From contig NZ_JBGRUO010000012.1 in the NCBI RefSeq assembly GCF_041537905.1, positions 80,862 through 144,861 of the forward strand: 64,000 nt of DNA, read 5' to 3'. The stretch is from Ruegeria_C sp041537905 (GTDB lineage Bacteria; Pseudomonadota; Alphaproteobacteria; Rhodobacterales; Rhodobacteraceae). Below the pieces are notes generated by a model. That model made no database searches, was not told where the DNA came from, and worked only from the letters and a program-made list of their open reading frames with translations. Shown in pieces: positions 1 to 7,132 of the stretch (positions are counted from its first letter, which is position 1; each line of letters starts with the position of its first letter). Made by a program: the position numbers and the translations under genes.

Positions 1-396
1 GTCACGGCTGACCGCCTCGATGGTGATATTCGCGTCGCTGCCCGAAACCTGCTGGATGTTGATTCCGGCCTCGCGGCGCAATCGCTGCAGCAGTTGCGAC
101 AGATCGCTTTGCAGGCTTTCCGGCGGCGCGCCGGTAACGCGCAGGGTGATCGGCTGCTCGAACCGGGTGAAGAGCGGCAGCTCGCGTCCGCTTTCCAGCT
201 CGAAATGCAACGCCAGGAAATCATTCGCGATATTGGTATTGGAGCGGACCGGCGCATGCGGTCGGGTTGCGGCAAAAGATTTCATCGGCGGCAGCGGCGT
301 CGGCGACACCTGCGCCCGGGTGGGCGTATCGCGCACCGAGGATGCGGCGCATCCGGCCAGGACCATAACAAAAGGGAACAATAAACGTTTAAACAT
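1..396 (-). CDS. DUF2927-type lipoprotein (N-terminal part)
   Basis: Only the first 132 codons are in the window; the gene continues past position 1. The N terminus is a lipoprotein signal: a basic start, a hydrophobic run, then the lipobox L-A-G-C at residues 13-16, so the mature protein should be anchored to a membrane by its acylated Cys. After a Pro/Thr-rich linker comes the motif SNxxIAxDFLxLxFxLESGR(E)LP, which I recognise from the DUF2927 family of Rhodobacteraceae. No enzymatic function is known for that family. Its ATG lies 2 bp after the stop of the upstream GNAT gene, so the two are probably co-transcribed. Confidence 0.7.
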   Translation of the reverse strand, partial: MFKRLLFPFVMVLAGCAASSVRDTPTRAQVSPTPLPPMKSFAATRPHAPVRSNTNIANDFLALHFELESGRELPLFTRFEQPITLRVTGAPPESLQSDLSQLLQRLRREAGINIQQVSGSDANITIEAVSRD

Positions 397-398
397 AA

Positions 399-845
399 TT
401 ACCTTTGGTACTTGATAAATGGCGTAACGCTGCCAACCCGATCATACAACTTTCTTGCGGTTTCGTTAAAGTCCTGTGTCAGCCAGTAGACCGAGGGGCA
501 TCCCCGCGCATCCGCTGCGGCATAAACCGCCTCGATCAGGGCGCGTCCGATGCCGGTTCCGCGGCTCTCGGGGCGGGCGTAGAGATCCTGAAGATAACAG
601 ACCTCTTCGATCTTCCAGGCATGGCGGTGGAACAGGTAATGGGTCAGCCCGACCAACCGCCCGTCCTGTTCTGCCACCAGACAAGAGAAATCTGCGGGGT
701 CATCCCCCAGCAGACGCGCAAACGTGACGTCATACACCTCGGCCGAAACCGAGCTTTCATAGAAGTCCAGATAGGCTGTCCATAGCTCAGCCCATTCCGA
801 CCTGTCGCCGGACCGCAATGCGCGGATCGTCGTCACAGACGCCAT
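399..845 (-). CDS. GNAT family N-acetyltransferase
   Basis: This 148-aa protein fits a single GNAT domain. The acetyl-CoA pyrophosphate-binding motif A is visible at residues 95-103 (R-G-T-G-I-G-R-A-L). It is preceded by the beta-strand YLQDLYARPES and followed by NETARKLYDRVG at 127-138, whose Tyr is the usual general-acid position. The substrate cannot be predicted: the family acetylates amines ranging from small molecules to protein N termini. It starts 2 bp upstream of the DUF2927 lipoprotein gene and lies 175 bp downstream of moxR, on the same strand. Confidence 0.85.
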   Translation of the reverse strand: MASVTTIRALRSGDRSEWAELWTAYLDFYESSVSAEVYDVTFARLLGDDPADFSCLVAEQDGRLVGLTHYLFHRHAWKIEEVCYLQDLYARPESRGTGIGRALIEAVYAAADARGCPSVYWLTQDFNETARKLYDRVGSVTPFIKYQR

Positions 846-1020
846 GCTACTTCTGCCCCCACTCAGAAGTTAACGATTGAACCAGTTGATCCTCAATCTG
901 ACGCGAGGTCAATGGGCGCAAGGGGGGATTCGCGCAAGGCGGGAGTATCACCGAAGACTCGGGAAACAATTACCGCCAATATCGACATTTCGTTTCTTCA
1001 AACGCGCGGCTGGACAGGTT

Positions 1021-1866
1021 TTATCGCTGCCCGCGCGCCATGAAGGCCAGACGTTCGAACAGATGCACATCCTGCTCGTTTTTCAACAGCGCCCCGTGCA
1101 GCTTGGGCAGGGCGTTCGCGCCGTCGCGCTTGAGGTCTTCGGGCGTCAGGTCTTCGGCGAGCAGCAGCTTAAGCCAGTCGAGCACTTCGGAGGTCGACGG
1201 CTTCTTCTTCAGCCCGACCGTGTCGCGAATCTCGTAGAACTGGGTCAGCGCGGTGGTCAACAGCGCCTCTTTGATGCCGGGGTGGTGCACCTCGACAATC
1301 TTGCGCATCGTGGTCTCATCCGGGAAGCGGATGTAGTGAAAGAAGCAGCGGCGCAGGAAGGCGTCGGGCAGTTCCTTTTCATTGTTCGAGGTGATGATCA
1401 CGATCGGGCGCTGACGTGCCTTGATGGTCGCGCCGGTCTCGTAGACATGGAATTCCATCTTGTCGAGTTCCTGCAAAAGGTCGTTGGGAAACTCGATATC
1501 GGCCTTGTCGATCTCGTCGATCAGCAGCACGGTTTTGCGTTCCGACTCAAAGGCCTGCCAAAGCTTGCCCTTCTTGATGTAGTTGCCCACGTCATGCACG
1601 CGCTCCTCGCCCAGCTGGCTGTCGCGCAATCGGCTGACCGCGTCATATTCATAGAGACCCTGCTGCGCACGTGTGGTGGATTTGACGTTCCACTCGATCA
1701 TGTCGAGCCCGAGCGCGCCCGCCACCTGTCGCGCCAGTTCGGTCTTGCCGGTGCCCGGCTCGCCCTTGACCAGCAGCGGGCGTTCCAGGGTCACGGCGGC
1801 ATTCACTGCAATGGTCAGATCGTCGGTTGCGACATACTCGGCTGTACCCTCGAAACGTGTGGTCAT
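1021..1866 (-). CDS. MoxR-family AAA+ ATPase
   Basis: This is an ATPase of the MoxR branch of AAA+ proteins, which act as chaperones for metal-cofactor insertion or complex assembly, usually together with a VWA-domain protein. Walker A (GEPGTGKT) is at residues 35-42 and Walker B (VLLIDEID) at 113-120. Sensor-1 Asn is near 161 and the arginine-finger pair LRRC near 171-174. The ATG at 1866 is preferred over an in-frame TTG five codons upstream because GGAGAG sits 7 nt before it. The length of 281 aa is normal. No VWA gene follows: the next gene downstream encodes a GNAT enzyme, so its partner must be elsewhere. Confidence 0.9.
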   Translation of the reverse strand: MTTRFEGTAEYVATDDLTIAVNAAVTLERPLLVKGEPGTGKTELARQVAGALGLDMIEWNVKSTTRAQQGLYEYDAVSRLRDSQLGEERVHDVGNYIKKGKLWQAFESERKTVLLIDEIDKADIEFPNDLLQELDKMEFHVYETGATIKARQRPIVIITSNNEKELPDAFLRRCFFHYIRFPDETTMRKIVEVHHPGIKEALLTTALTQFYEIRDTVGLKKKPSTSEVLDWLKLLLAEDLTPEDLKRDGANALPKLHGALLKNEQDVHLFERLAFMARGQR

Positions 1867-2298
1867 CTCAGTGCTCTCCAAACCGTGGGAAATGTTGAAC
1901 GGGTATGCGCAGAAAAACGCCCCTTGGCCCTAGCGAGGCACAGGGCGATTTGCAAGCCACGCCGCCGGTTTGCTACGCTGCGTGACACGATCCGGCGCGC
2001 CTGTCGCCAGCTTTGCGGTGCAAGTGCAGACCGGGTTCGCTTGCTTCGCCTCTCCGCGCGCGGGGATTGGCGGCAAGCCTGTATTGTTTGTCCAAGTTTG
2101 TGACTAATTTCACAGAAAAACAACACTTTGTAATGTAGCATTTCAATTGCAACACGATCCGCGAAATTGGGGGTGTTGAGGTAGCTTTGACTAGTGACAA
2201 TCTTCTGCGCGTCAGATAAACGCTGCGTCAGAAGGGGCGCCAATGGTCTTGGAACAAAAGACATGACGGACATAGTTGGCCACACCGAGGGAGCCAAG
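1867..2298. other. Divergent intergenic region between moxR and dksA
   Basis: This 432-bp region separates the divergent moxR and dksA genes. It is AT-richer than its neighbours around 2095-2220 and should hold promoters for both. A TTGACT hexamer occurs at 2187-2192 on the dksA strand, but the nearest good -10-like hexamer (GATAAA, 2215-2220) is 22 bp away, so no promoter is called. Open frames here have composition unlike the local genes and no recognisable domain. Confidence 0.4.
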
Positions 2299-2721
2299 AT
2301 GAAACAGGAAGTGTTTCTGCCGGAGGATTACCGTCCGGCGGAGGATGAACCATTTATGAATGAGCGTCAGCTCGAATACTTCCGCCGCAAGCTGAACAAC
2401 TGGAAAAGCGAATTGCTGGCGGGCAGCCGCGATACGATCGAAGGGCTGCAGGACAACACCCGCAACATTCCCGATGTCGCAGACAGGGCAAGCGAAGAAA
2501 CCGACCGCGCGTTGGAACTGCGTACCCGCGACAGGCAGCGCAAGCTGGTTGCCAAAATCGACTCGGCCCTGCGCCGGATCGACGAGGGCGAATACGGGTA
2601 TTGCGAAGTGACCGGTGATCCGATCTCGCTGCGCCGTCTGGACGCGCGTCCAATCGCCACCATGAGCCTTGAGTCGCAGGAACGTCACGAGCGCCGCGAG
2701 CGGGTCCACCGCGACGACTAA
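2299..2721 (+). CDS. dksA: RNA polymerase-binding transcription factor DksA (zinc-cysteine-poor form)
   Basis: DksA binds the secondary channel of RNA polymerase and, with ppGpp, retunes initiation at rRNA and amino-acid promoters. The 140-aa protein has the coiled coil with its two tip aspartates (D59, D62 in DVADRAS), followed by the globular end containing YGYCEVTG and RRLDARP. Three of the four zinc-binding cysteines of the E. coli protein are replaced: C102 is kept, and the others align with T105, S123 and S126. Loss of these cysteines is known among alphaproteobacterial DksA proteins. The ATG at 2299 is chosen because GAGGGAG precedes it by 5 nt. The gene is monocistronic, ending at a strong terminator. 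Confidence 0.93.
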   Translation: MKQEVFLPEDYRPAEDEPFMNERQLEYFRRKLNNWKSELLAGSRDTIEGLQDNTRNIPDVADRASEETDRALELRTRDRQRKLVAKIDSALRRIDEGEYGYCEVTGDPISLRRLDARPIATMSLESQERHERRERVHRDD

Positions 2722-2748
2722 CCGCGCCTGACGCGACGAAGAACCAAG

Positions 2749-2776
2749 CGCCGGGGCCTGTCGCCCCGGCGTTTTT
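2749..2776 (+). terminator. Rho-independent terminator after dksA
   Basis: A perfect 9-bp GC-rich stem (CGCCGGGGC / GCCCCGGCG) with a 5-nt loop is followed immediately by five T residues, 27 bp after the dksA stop codon. It is a canonical intrinsic terminator. Confidence 0.9.
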
Positions 2777-2792
2777 GCGTTAAACGGGCAGC

Positions 2793-3974
2793 ATGAGTAT
2801 TCGCGATCAGAAAATCGTTGTTGTCGGGGCCGGTATCGGCGGGCTTTCGGCGGCACTTGCCCTGCGTCAGCGCGGTGCCGATGTGACGGTTCTGGAACAG
2901 GCCGCCGCGATCAGCGAAGTGGGCGCGGGCCTGCAAATCTCGCCCAATGGTGCGGCGGTGCTGAACGCGCTTGGTCTGGCGGACGATCTGAACGCGGCGG
3001 CAGTCAGGGCGCGCGCCGTATCGCTCAGGGATTATCGCCGCCCCGGAGAGGTCCTGCGGCTGGACCTTGGAACCTATGCGCCCGATCTGAGCTATTGCTT
3101 TGTGCACCGCGCCGATCTGATCACGATTCTGGCCGATGCGGTGCGCGCCAGCGGTGTGCCGATCCGGTTGCTGCAAAGGCTCGAATCGGTCGATCTGAAC
3201 GGGCAGGCGGTCTTGCATATGGGCAACGGTGCCCGCATCCGTAGCGATCTGGTGGTGGGTGCGGATGGGCTGCACTCGCGGCTGCGCAGCCATCTCAACC
3301 CCGCCAAGCAGCCATTCTTCACCGGGCAGGTGGCCTGGCGCGCCACGGTTCCCAACAGCATCGAGATGCCGCCCGAAGCGCAGCTTTATATGGGGCCGGG
3401 GCGGCATCTGGTCTGTTACCCGCTGCGCGATGGCCGCCTCGTCAACATCGTGGCCGTGGAAGAGCGCAAGAACTGGACCGCCGAGGGCTGGAACCATCAG
3501 GACAGGCCCGAGACTCTCAGGCGTGCTTTCGCGGAGTTTCGGGGCACCCCCGAGGCGCTTTTGGATCAGGTGTCAGAGGTCAATCTCTGGGGATTGTTCC
3601 GGCACAAGGTGGCGGAGCGCTGGCATGGCGCCAACGCGGTGCTTCTGGGCGATGCGGCGCATCCGACGCTGCCATTCCTGGCGCAGGGGGCCAATATGGC
3701 GCTCGAAGATGCCTGGGTTCTGGGAGATGAACTGGCGCGTGCGGACAGCCTCGAAAGCGGGCTGGCGCTCTATCAGGCGCGACGGCAGGCCCGCGCTGCT
3801 CGGGTGATCGCGGCGGCCAGCGGCAATGCCTGGAAATACCATCTGAGGTTTCCACCCTTGCGCGGGGCGGCACATCTGGCGCTGCATCTGGCCGGTCGTG
3901 TTGCGCCCGCGCGCATGGTGGGGCAGTTCGACTGGCTCTACCGGCACGACGTCACGCAAGAGCGCGCCGCCTGA
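2793..3974 (+). CDS. FAD-dependent monooxygenase (salicylate hydroxylase-like)
   Basis: This is a class A flavoprotein aromatic hydroxylase: NAD(P)H reduces FAD and molecular oxygen hydroxylates a ring substrate. All three fingerprints are present in 393 aa. The dinucleotide-binding GAGIGG is at 12-17, the DG motif (VVGADGLHSRLR) around 154-165, and the GD motif (LLGDAAHP) with G286-D287 contacting FAD ribose. The FAQGANMALEDA-like segment after the GD motif is typical of salicylate or 6-hydroxynicotinate hydroxylases. The real substrate is not deducible, because no catabolic neighbours are present. It starts 16 bp past the dksA terminator. Confidence 0.85.
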   Translation: MSIRDQKIVVVGAGIGGLSAALALRQRGADVTVLEQAAAISEVGAGLQISPNGAAVLNALGLADDLNAAAVRARAVSLRDYRRPGEVLRLDLGTYAPDLSYCFVHRADLITILADAVRASGVPIRLLQRLESVDLNGQAVLHMGNGARIRSDLVVGADGLHSRLRSHLNPAKQPFFTGQVAWRATVPNSIEMPPEAQLYMGPGRHLVCYPLRDGRLVNIVAVEERKNWTAEGWNHQDRPETLRRAFAEFRGTPEALLDQVSEVNLWGLFRHKVAERWHGANAVLLGDAAHPTLPFLAQGANMALEDAWVLGDELARADSLESGLALYQARRQARAARVIAAASGNAWKYHLRFPPLRGAAHLALHLAGRVAPARMVGQFDWLYRHDVTQERAA

Positions 3975-3980
3975 TCGGCG

Positions 3981-4760
3981 TTAATTGTCGAGCGTCACCC
4001 AGACCGGCACGTGATCGGAAGGCTTCTCATGGCCTCGCACCGCTGCATCGATCTGGCAATCCGTCATCAGATCGGCGGCTTGCGGGGTGAGCAGAAAATG
4101 ATCGATGCGAATCCCGTCATTTCGGTTCCAGGCCCCGGCCTGATAGTCCCAGAAGGAATAATGCTCAGGCCCCCGCGTGCGGGCGCGGAAGGCTTCGGTG
4201 AAGCCCAGATTCAGAATACGCCGGAATGCGGCACGGCTTTCGGGACGAAACAGCGCATCCTCGCGCCAGGCCTCGGGGCGCTTGGCATCCTCGGCCTGCG
4301 GAATGATGTTGTAGTCGCCCGCCATCAGCGCCGGAATCTCCTCGGCCAGCAGGGCCTGCGCGCGGTCGTATAACCGTTCCATCCAGGCGAGCTTGTAGTC
4401 GTATTTCGGCCCCGGAACCGGGTTGCCATTGGGCAGGTAGAGCCCGCAGACGCGCAGCGCCTGTTTGCCCACCACCGTCGCCTCGATCCAGCGCGCCTGT
4501 TCATCGCTCTCATCGCCGGGCAGGCCCCGGCTGACATCCTCAAGCGGCAGCTTCGACAGGATCGCCACCCCGTTGAAGCTTTTCTGCCCATGGGTTTCGA
4601 CATTGTAGCCGCGCTCTTCGAAAATCTCGCGGGGGAAGTTCTCGTCGATGGATTTGATTTCCTGCAACAGCACGATATCGGGCTGCGCCTCGTCCAGCCA
4701 GCGGGGCAGCGCCTCGGCCCGCGCCTTGATGCCGTTGATGTTGAATGTGGCGATTTTCAT
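3981..4760 (-). CDS. xthA: Exodeoxyribonuclease III
   Basis: This is the main AP endonuclease / 3'-5' exonuclease of base-excision repair, cutting 5' to abasic sites. The 259-aa sequence shows the full EEP-fold set: FNINGIKAR near the N terminus, LQEIKS with the metal-binding Glu, YLPNG, GDYN (Asp/Asn catalytic pair), DHFLL and the terminal SDHVPV (catalytic Asp-His). Length and motif order match ExoIII (Xth). It is convergent with the monooxygenase gene, with only 6 bp between their stops, and is transcribed away from erpA. Confidence 0.95.
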   Translation of the reverse strand: MKIATFNINGIKARAEALPRWLDEAQPDIVLLQEIKSIDENFPREIFEERGYNVETHGQKSFNGVAILSKLPLEDVSRGLPGDESDEQARWIEATVVGKQALRVCGLYLPNGNPVPGPKYDYKLAWMERLYDRAQALLAEEIPALMAGDYNIIPQAEDAKRPEAWREDALFRPESRAAFRRILNLGFTEAFRARTRGPEHYSFWDYQAGAWNRNDGIRIDHFLLTPQAADLMTDCQIDAAVRGHEKPSDHVPVWVTLDN

Positions 4761-4866
4761 GGGCGGGTCTCCGGCTGCCTGTGATGATCTATCGCCCAGA
4801 TAGAAGGGCGGAGCAAGATCATGGTCGTTGGGAGTTCGCGAGGCTCTGCCTCAAGCGCCCGATACG

Positions 4867-5190
4867 CTACATCGAGAAACTGGTGCCGCAGCCGCAGGAG
4901 GCGGTGGCATTGGGGTTGTCGATCACGAAGCGCGCGCCGATCAGTTCTTCGCTGAAATCAATCACCGCGTTTTCCAGAAACGGCAGCGAGACCGAATCCA
5001 CCACGACGCGTTCACCTTGCCCTTCGAGCACCAGATCATCATCTGCAGGCGCGTCCAGCGCGATCTCGTATTGAAAACCGGAACAGCCGCCGCCTTCCAC
5101 TGCCACACGCAGCGCTTGACCCTGATCGGCGGCGCCGATCTCGGCGAGACGCGCAAAGGCGCGGTCTGTGACTTTGGGCGGCAGGTTCAT
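4867..5190 (-). CDS. erpA: Iron-sulfur cluster carrier protein, ErpA/HesB type
   Basis: This A-type carrier receives Fe-S clusters from the assembly scaffold and passes them to apoproteins. The 107-aa length is standard for the family. The three cluster ligands are present: C36 in GGGCSGF, and C99 and C101 in the C-terminal CGCGTSF. It is divergent from dgt with about 80 bp between start codons, a conserved pairing in this group of bacteria. Assignment as ErpA rather than IscA or SufA rests on this neighbourhood, because no isc or suf genes are adjacent. Confidence 0.9.
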   Translation of the reverse strand: MNLPPKVTDRAFARLAEIGAADQGQALRVAVEGGGCSGFQYEIALDAPADDDLVLEGQGERVVVDSVSLPFLENAVIDFSEELIGARFVIDNPNATASCGCGTSFSM

Positions 5191-5268
5191 GGGGCCAACT
5201 CCGGCGGTTTTCTTATTGGGCGAGGACCAATATAGAAAGCCTTGATGCAGGCGACAAGGACAGGACGT

Positions 5269-6426
5269 ATGGAACGGGCAGGTTTCGCCTCGGATCCCGC
5301 AAAAGCGCGGGGCAGGCTGGTAGCGGAAGAAGAAAGCAGTTTTCGGTCATGTTTCCAGCGTGACCGCGACCGGATCATCCACGCCAGCGCCTTTCGGCGG
5401 CTGAAACACAAGACTCAGGTCTTTGTCGAACATGAGGGCGACAATTACCGCACAAGGCTGACCCATTCGATCGAGGTGGCGCAGGTGGCCCGTACCATCG
5501 CGGGGACTTTGCGGCTGAACCCGGAACTGACCGAGGCGGTGGCGCTGGCCCATGATCTGGGCCACACGCCGTTTGGACATACCGGAGAGGACGCGCTGCA
5601 TGCGCTGATGGCACCTTATGGCGGGTTCGATCACAACGCCCAAGCCATTCGTATCGTGACCCGGCTGGAACGGCATTATGCGGCGTTTGACGGGTTGAAC
5701 CTGACCTGGGAAACCCTTGAAGCGATTGCGAAACATAACGGACCGGTGCTGGGCGACCTGCCTTGGGCGCTGGCTGAATGCAATGCGGGTTTCGATCTGG
5801 AATTACACACGCATGCCAGTGCCGAGGCGCAGGTGGCGGCGCTTTCCGATGACATTGCCTATAACAATCATGACCTGCATGATGGCTTGCGCGCCGGGCT
5901 GTTCAGTGATGCGGATATCGCGCCGCTGCCGATCATCGGCGCCTGTTACGCTGAGGTGGATCAACTCTGGCCGGGGCTGGATGCCAAACGCCGCCGATAC
6001 GAGGCGCTGCGCCGGGTTTTTGGGGTTATGGTGTCGGATGTGATTGAAACGTCGCGAGCGCGGCTTGCCGCAAGCGGGGCGGAGTCGGTGGAAGAGATTC
6101 GGGCACTCGACCATCCCGTGATCGCCTTTTCCGATGCACTCTGGCGTGATCTGAAAGAGATCCGGGCCTTTCTGTTCACGCGGATGTATCGCGCGCCCAG
6201 CGTTATGAAGAAGCGCGCGGAAGTCTCGGAAATCGTGGAGGAATTGTTCCCGATTTACCTGAGAGATCCGCATCAGATGCCCAAGGGCTGGCACCCCGAG
6301 ATCGACGCTGCGCCGGACGAAACGTCACTGGCGCGGATCGTGTCGGATTATGTTTCGGGCATGACCGATCGCTTTGCAGTGCAGGATCATGCGCGCCTGA
6401 CCGGGGCCGATCCGGCGCGGCTATGA
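5269..6426 (+). CDS. dgt: Deoxyguanosinetriphosphate triphosphohydrolase-like protein
   Basis: This HD-domain enzyme hydrolyses dGTP (and related dNTPs) to the nucleoside and tripolyphosphate. The metal-binding set is visible: RLTHSIEVAQ supplies the first His, and HDLGHTPFGHTGEDAL carries the HD pair. The motif RDRDRIIHASAFRRLKHKTQVF near the N terminus is the family signature. The ATG at 5269 (385 aa) is chosen because AGGAC precedes it and homologues start near the ACHP/ASDP segment; an upstream ATG at 5245 is the alternative. The gene ends at a long extragenic palindrome. Confidence 0.9.
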   Translation: MERAGFASDPAKARGRLVAEEESSFRSCFQRDRDRIIHASAFRRLKHKTQVFVEHEGDNYRTRLTHSIEVAQVARTIAGTLRLNPELTEAVALAHDLGHTPFGHTGEDALHALMAPYGGFDHNAQAIRIVTRLERHYAAFDGLNLTWETLEAIAKHNGPVLGDLPWALAECNAGFDLELHTHASAEAQVAALSDDIAYNNHDLHDGLRAGLFSDADIAPLPIIGACYAEVDQLWPGLDAKRRRYEALRRVFGVMVSDVIETSRARLAASGAESVEEIRALDHPVIAFSDALWRDLKEIRAFLFTRMYRAPSVMKKRAEVSEIVEELFPIYLRDPHQMPKGWHPEIDAAPDETSLARIVSDYVSGMTDRFAVQDHARLTGADPARL

Positions 6427-6427
6427 A

Positions 6428-6466
6428 GCGCAATCCGAAAACCGGTTCCCATTTTTCGGATTGCGC
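6428..6466. repeat. Extragenic palindrome (REP-like) / bidirectional terminator
   Basis: A perfect 14-bp inverted repeat (6428-6441 with 6453-6466, arms beginning GCGCAATCCGAAAA) flanks an 11-nt loop between the convergent dgt and 6473-7009 genes. The core CCGAAAACCGGTTCCC resembles a palindromic element I recognise as dispersed in many alphaproteobacterial genomes. The arm's A/T runs would also supply a U-tract in either direction, so it may terminate both genes. Confidence 0.7.
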
Positions 6467-6472
6467 GCCCGC

Positions 6473-7009
6473 CTATTCGATCCCGATATAGGCCACCGCC
6501 CAGACCTGCAGGTTACCAAGCTCTTCGGCCAGCGCCGGGTCTTCGACGGCGGGAAAGATCACTACTGAGGGACCATAACCTCCCAGGGCCAGCGGTTTCT
6601 GATCGGCATGGGTGGCAAGGATCGGCTCGAACCTCTCGATCTGTTCCCAGGAGATTTCAGCGCGATAGCCATCCAGCGCAATGGGCACGGCGGTCTTGCC
6701 GGTGGCCCCGGCCTGCGCCATCACATCGGCCAATCGCGGGCCACTCATGGCGCGGTTGGCCTCCTGACCGGGCGGGCCAAAGGGTACGGTCAACTCATAT
6801 TGCTCCATCGCGCCAAGGGCGGCGGCGTCAAAGCCCATCCCGTTGGCATAAGTGATCTCAAGGAACCCGAACAATCCGCCATCCTCTTCCCCGCGCGCGG
6901 GCAGGTTGGAACTGGCCAGATCGCCGCCCAGCGTCACCAGAACCGGCCCCTGCGCCTTGGCCATCAAGGGCAGGCAAAGCGCCAGAACCAGTATGATCAT
7001 GCGTTTCAT
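6473..7009 (-). CDS. Secreted protein, oxidoreductase molybdopterin-binding-like domain
   Basis: This 178-aa protein starts with a clear Sec signal (MKRM, a hydrophobic stretch, then AKAQ at about residue 20), so it should be periplasmic. The body (VTLGGDL; ITYANGMGFDAAALGAMEQY; MSGPRLADVMAQAG; PLALGGYGPSVVIFP) resembles the small stand-alone proteins related to the sulfite-oxidase-type molybdopterin-binding domain found in Roseobacters. I see no cysteine to ligate molybdenum, so it may not bind the cofactor. ATG 7009 is supported by GGGAG 7 nt upstream. It is divergent from argS. Confidence 0.6.
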   Translation of the reverse strand: MKRMIILVLALCLPLMAKAQGPVLVTLGGDLASSNLPARGEEDGGLFGFLEITYANGMGFDAAALGAMEQYELTVPFGPPGQEANRAMSGPRLADVMAQAGATGKTAVPIALDGYRAEISWEQIERFEPILATHADQKPLALGGYGPSVVIFPAVEDPALAEELGNLQVWAVAYIGIE

Positions 7010-7132
7010 CGCAAAACTCCCTGTTGTTTTCCGGCAGGCTACAGGGTTGGTCCGCGAATCCAAGCAGGGATCGCCCGCATTGACCTTGGCGGCTTGCGTG
7101 GTAAACCGCCCGCAACCAAGAGGACGCAAGTC

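Noticed and set aside
877..2103. A 408-codon open frame on the plus strand opposite moxR
   Set aside because: It is antisense to an ATPase with complete Walker motifs; its composition (Gln, Leu, Arg, His rich) and lack of any domain are typical of a shadow frame in high-GC DNA.
2187..2220. TTGACT ... GATAAA as a sigma-70 promoter for dksA
   Set aside because: The 22-bp spacing between the hexamers is too long for a standard promoter, and no better -10 box sits at 16-18 bp.
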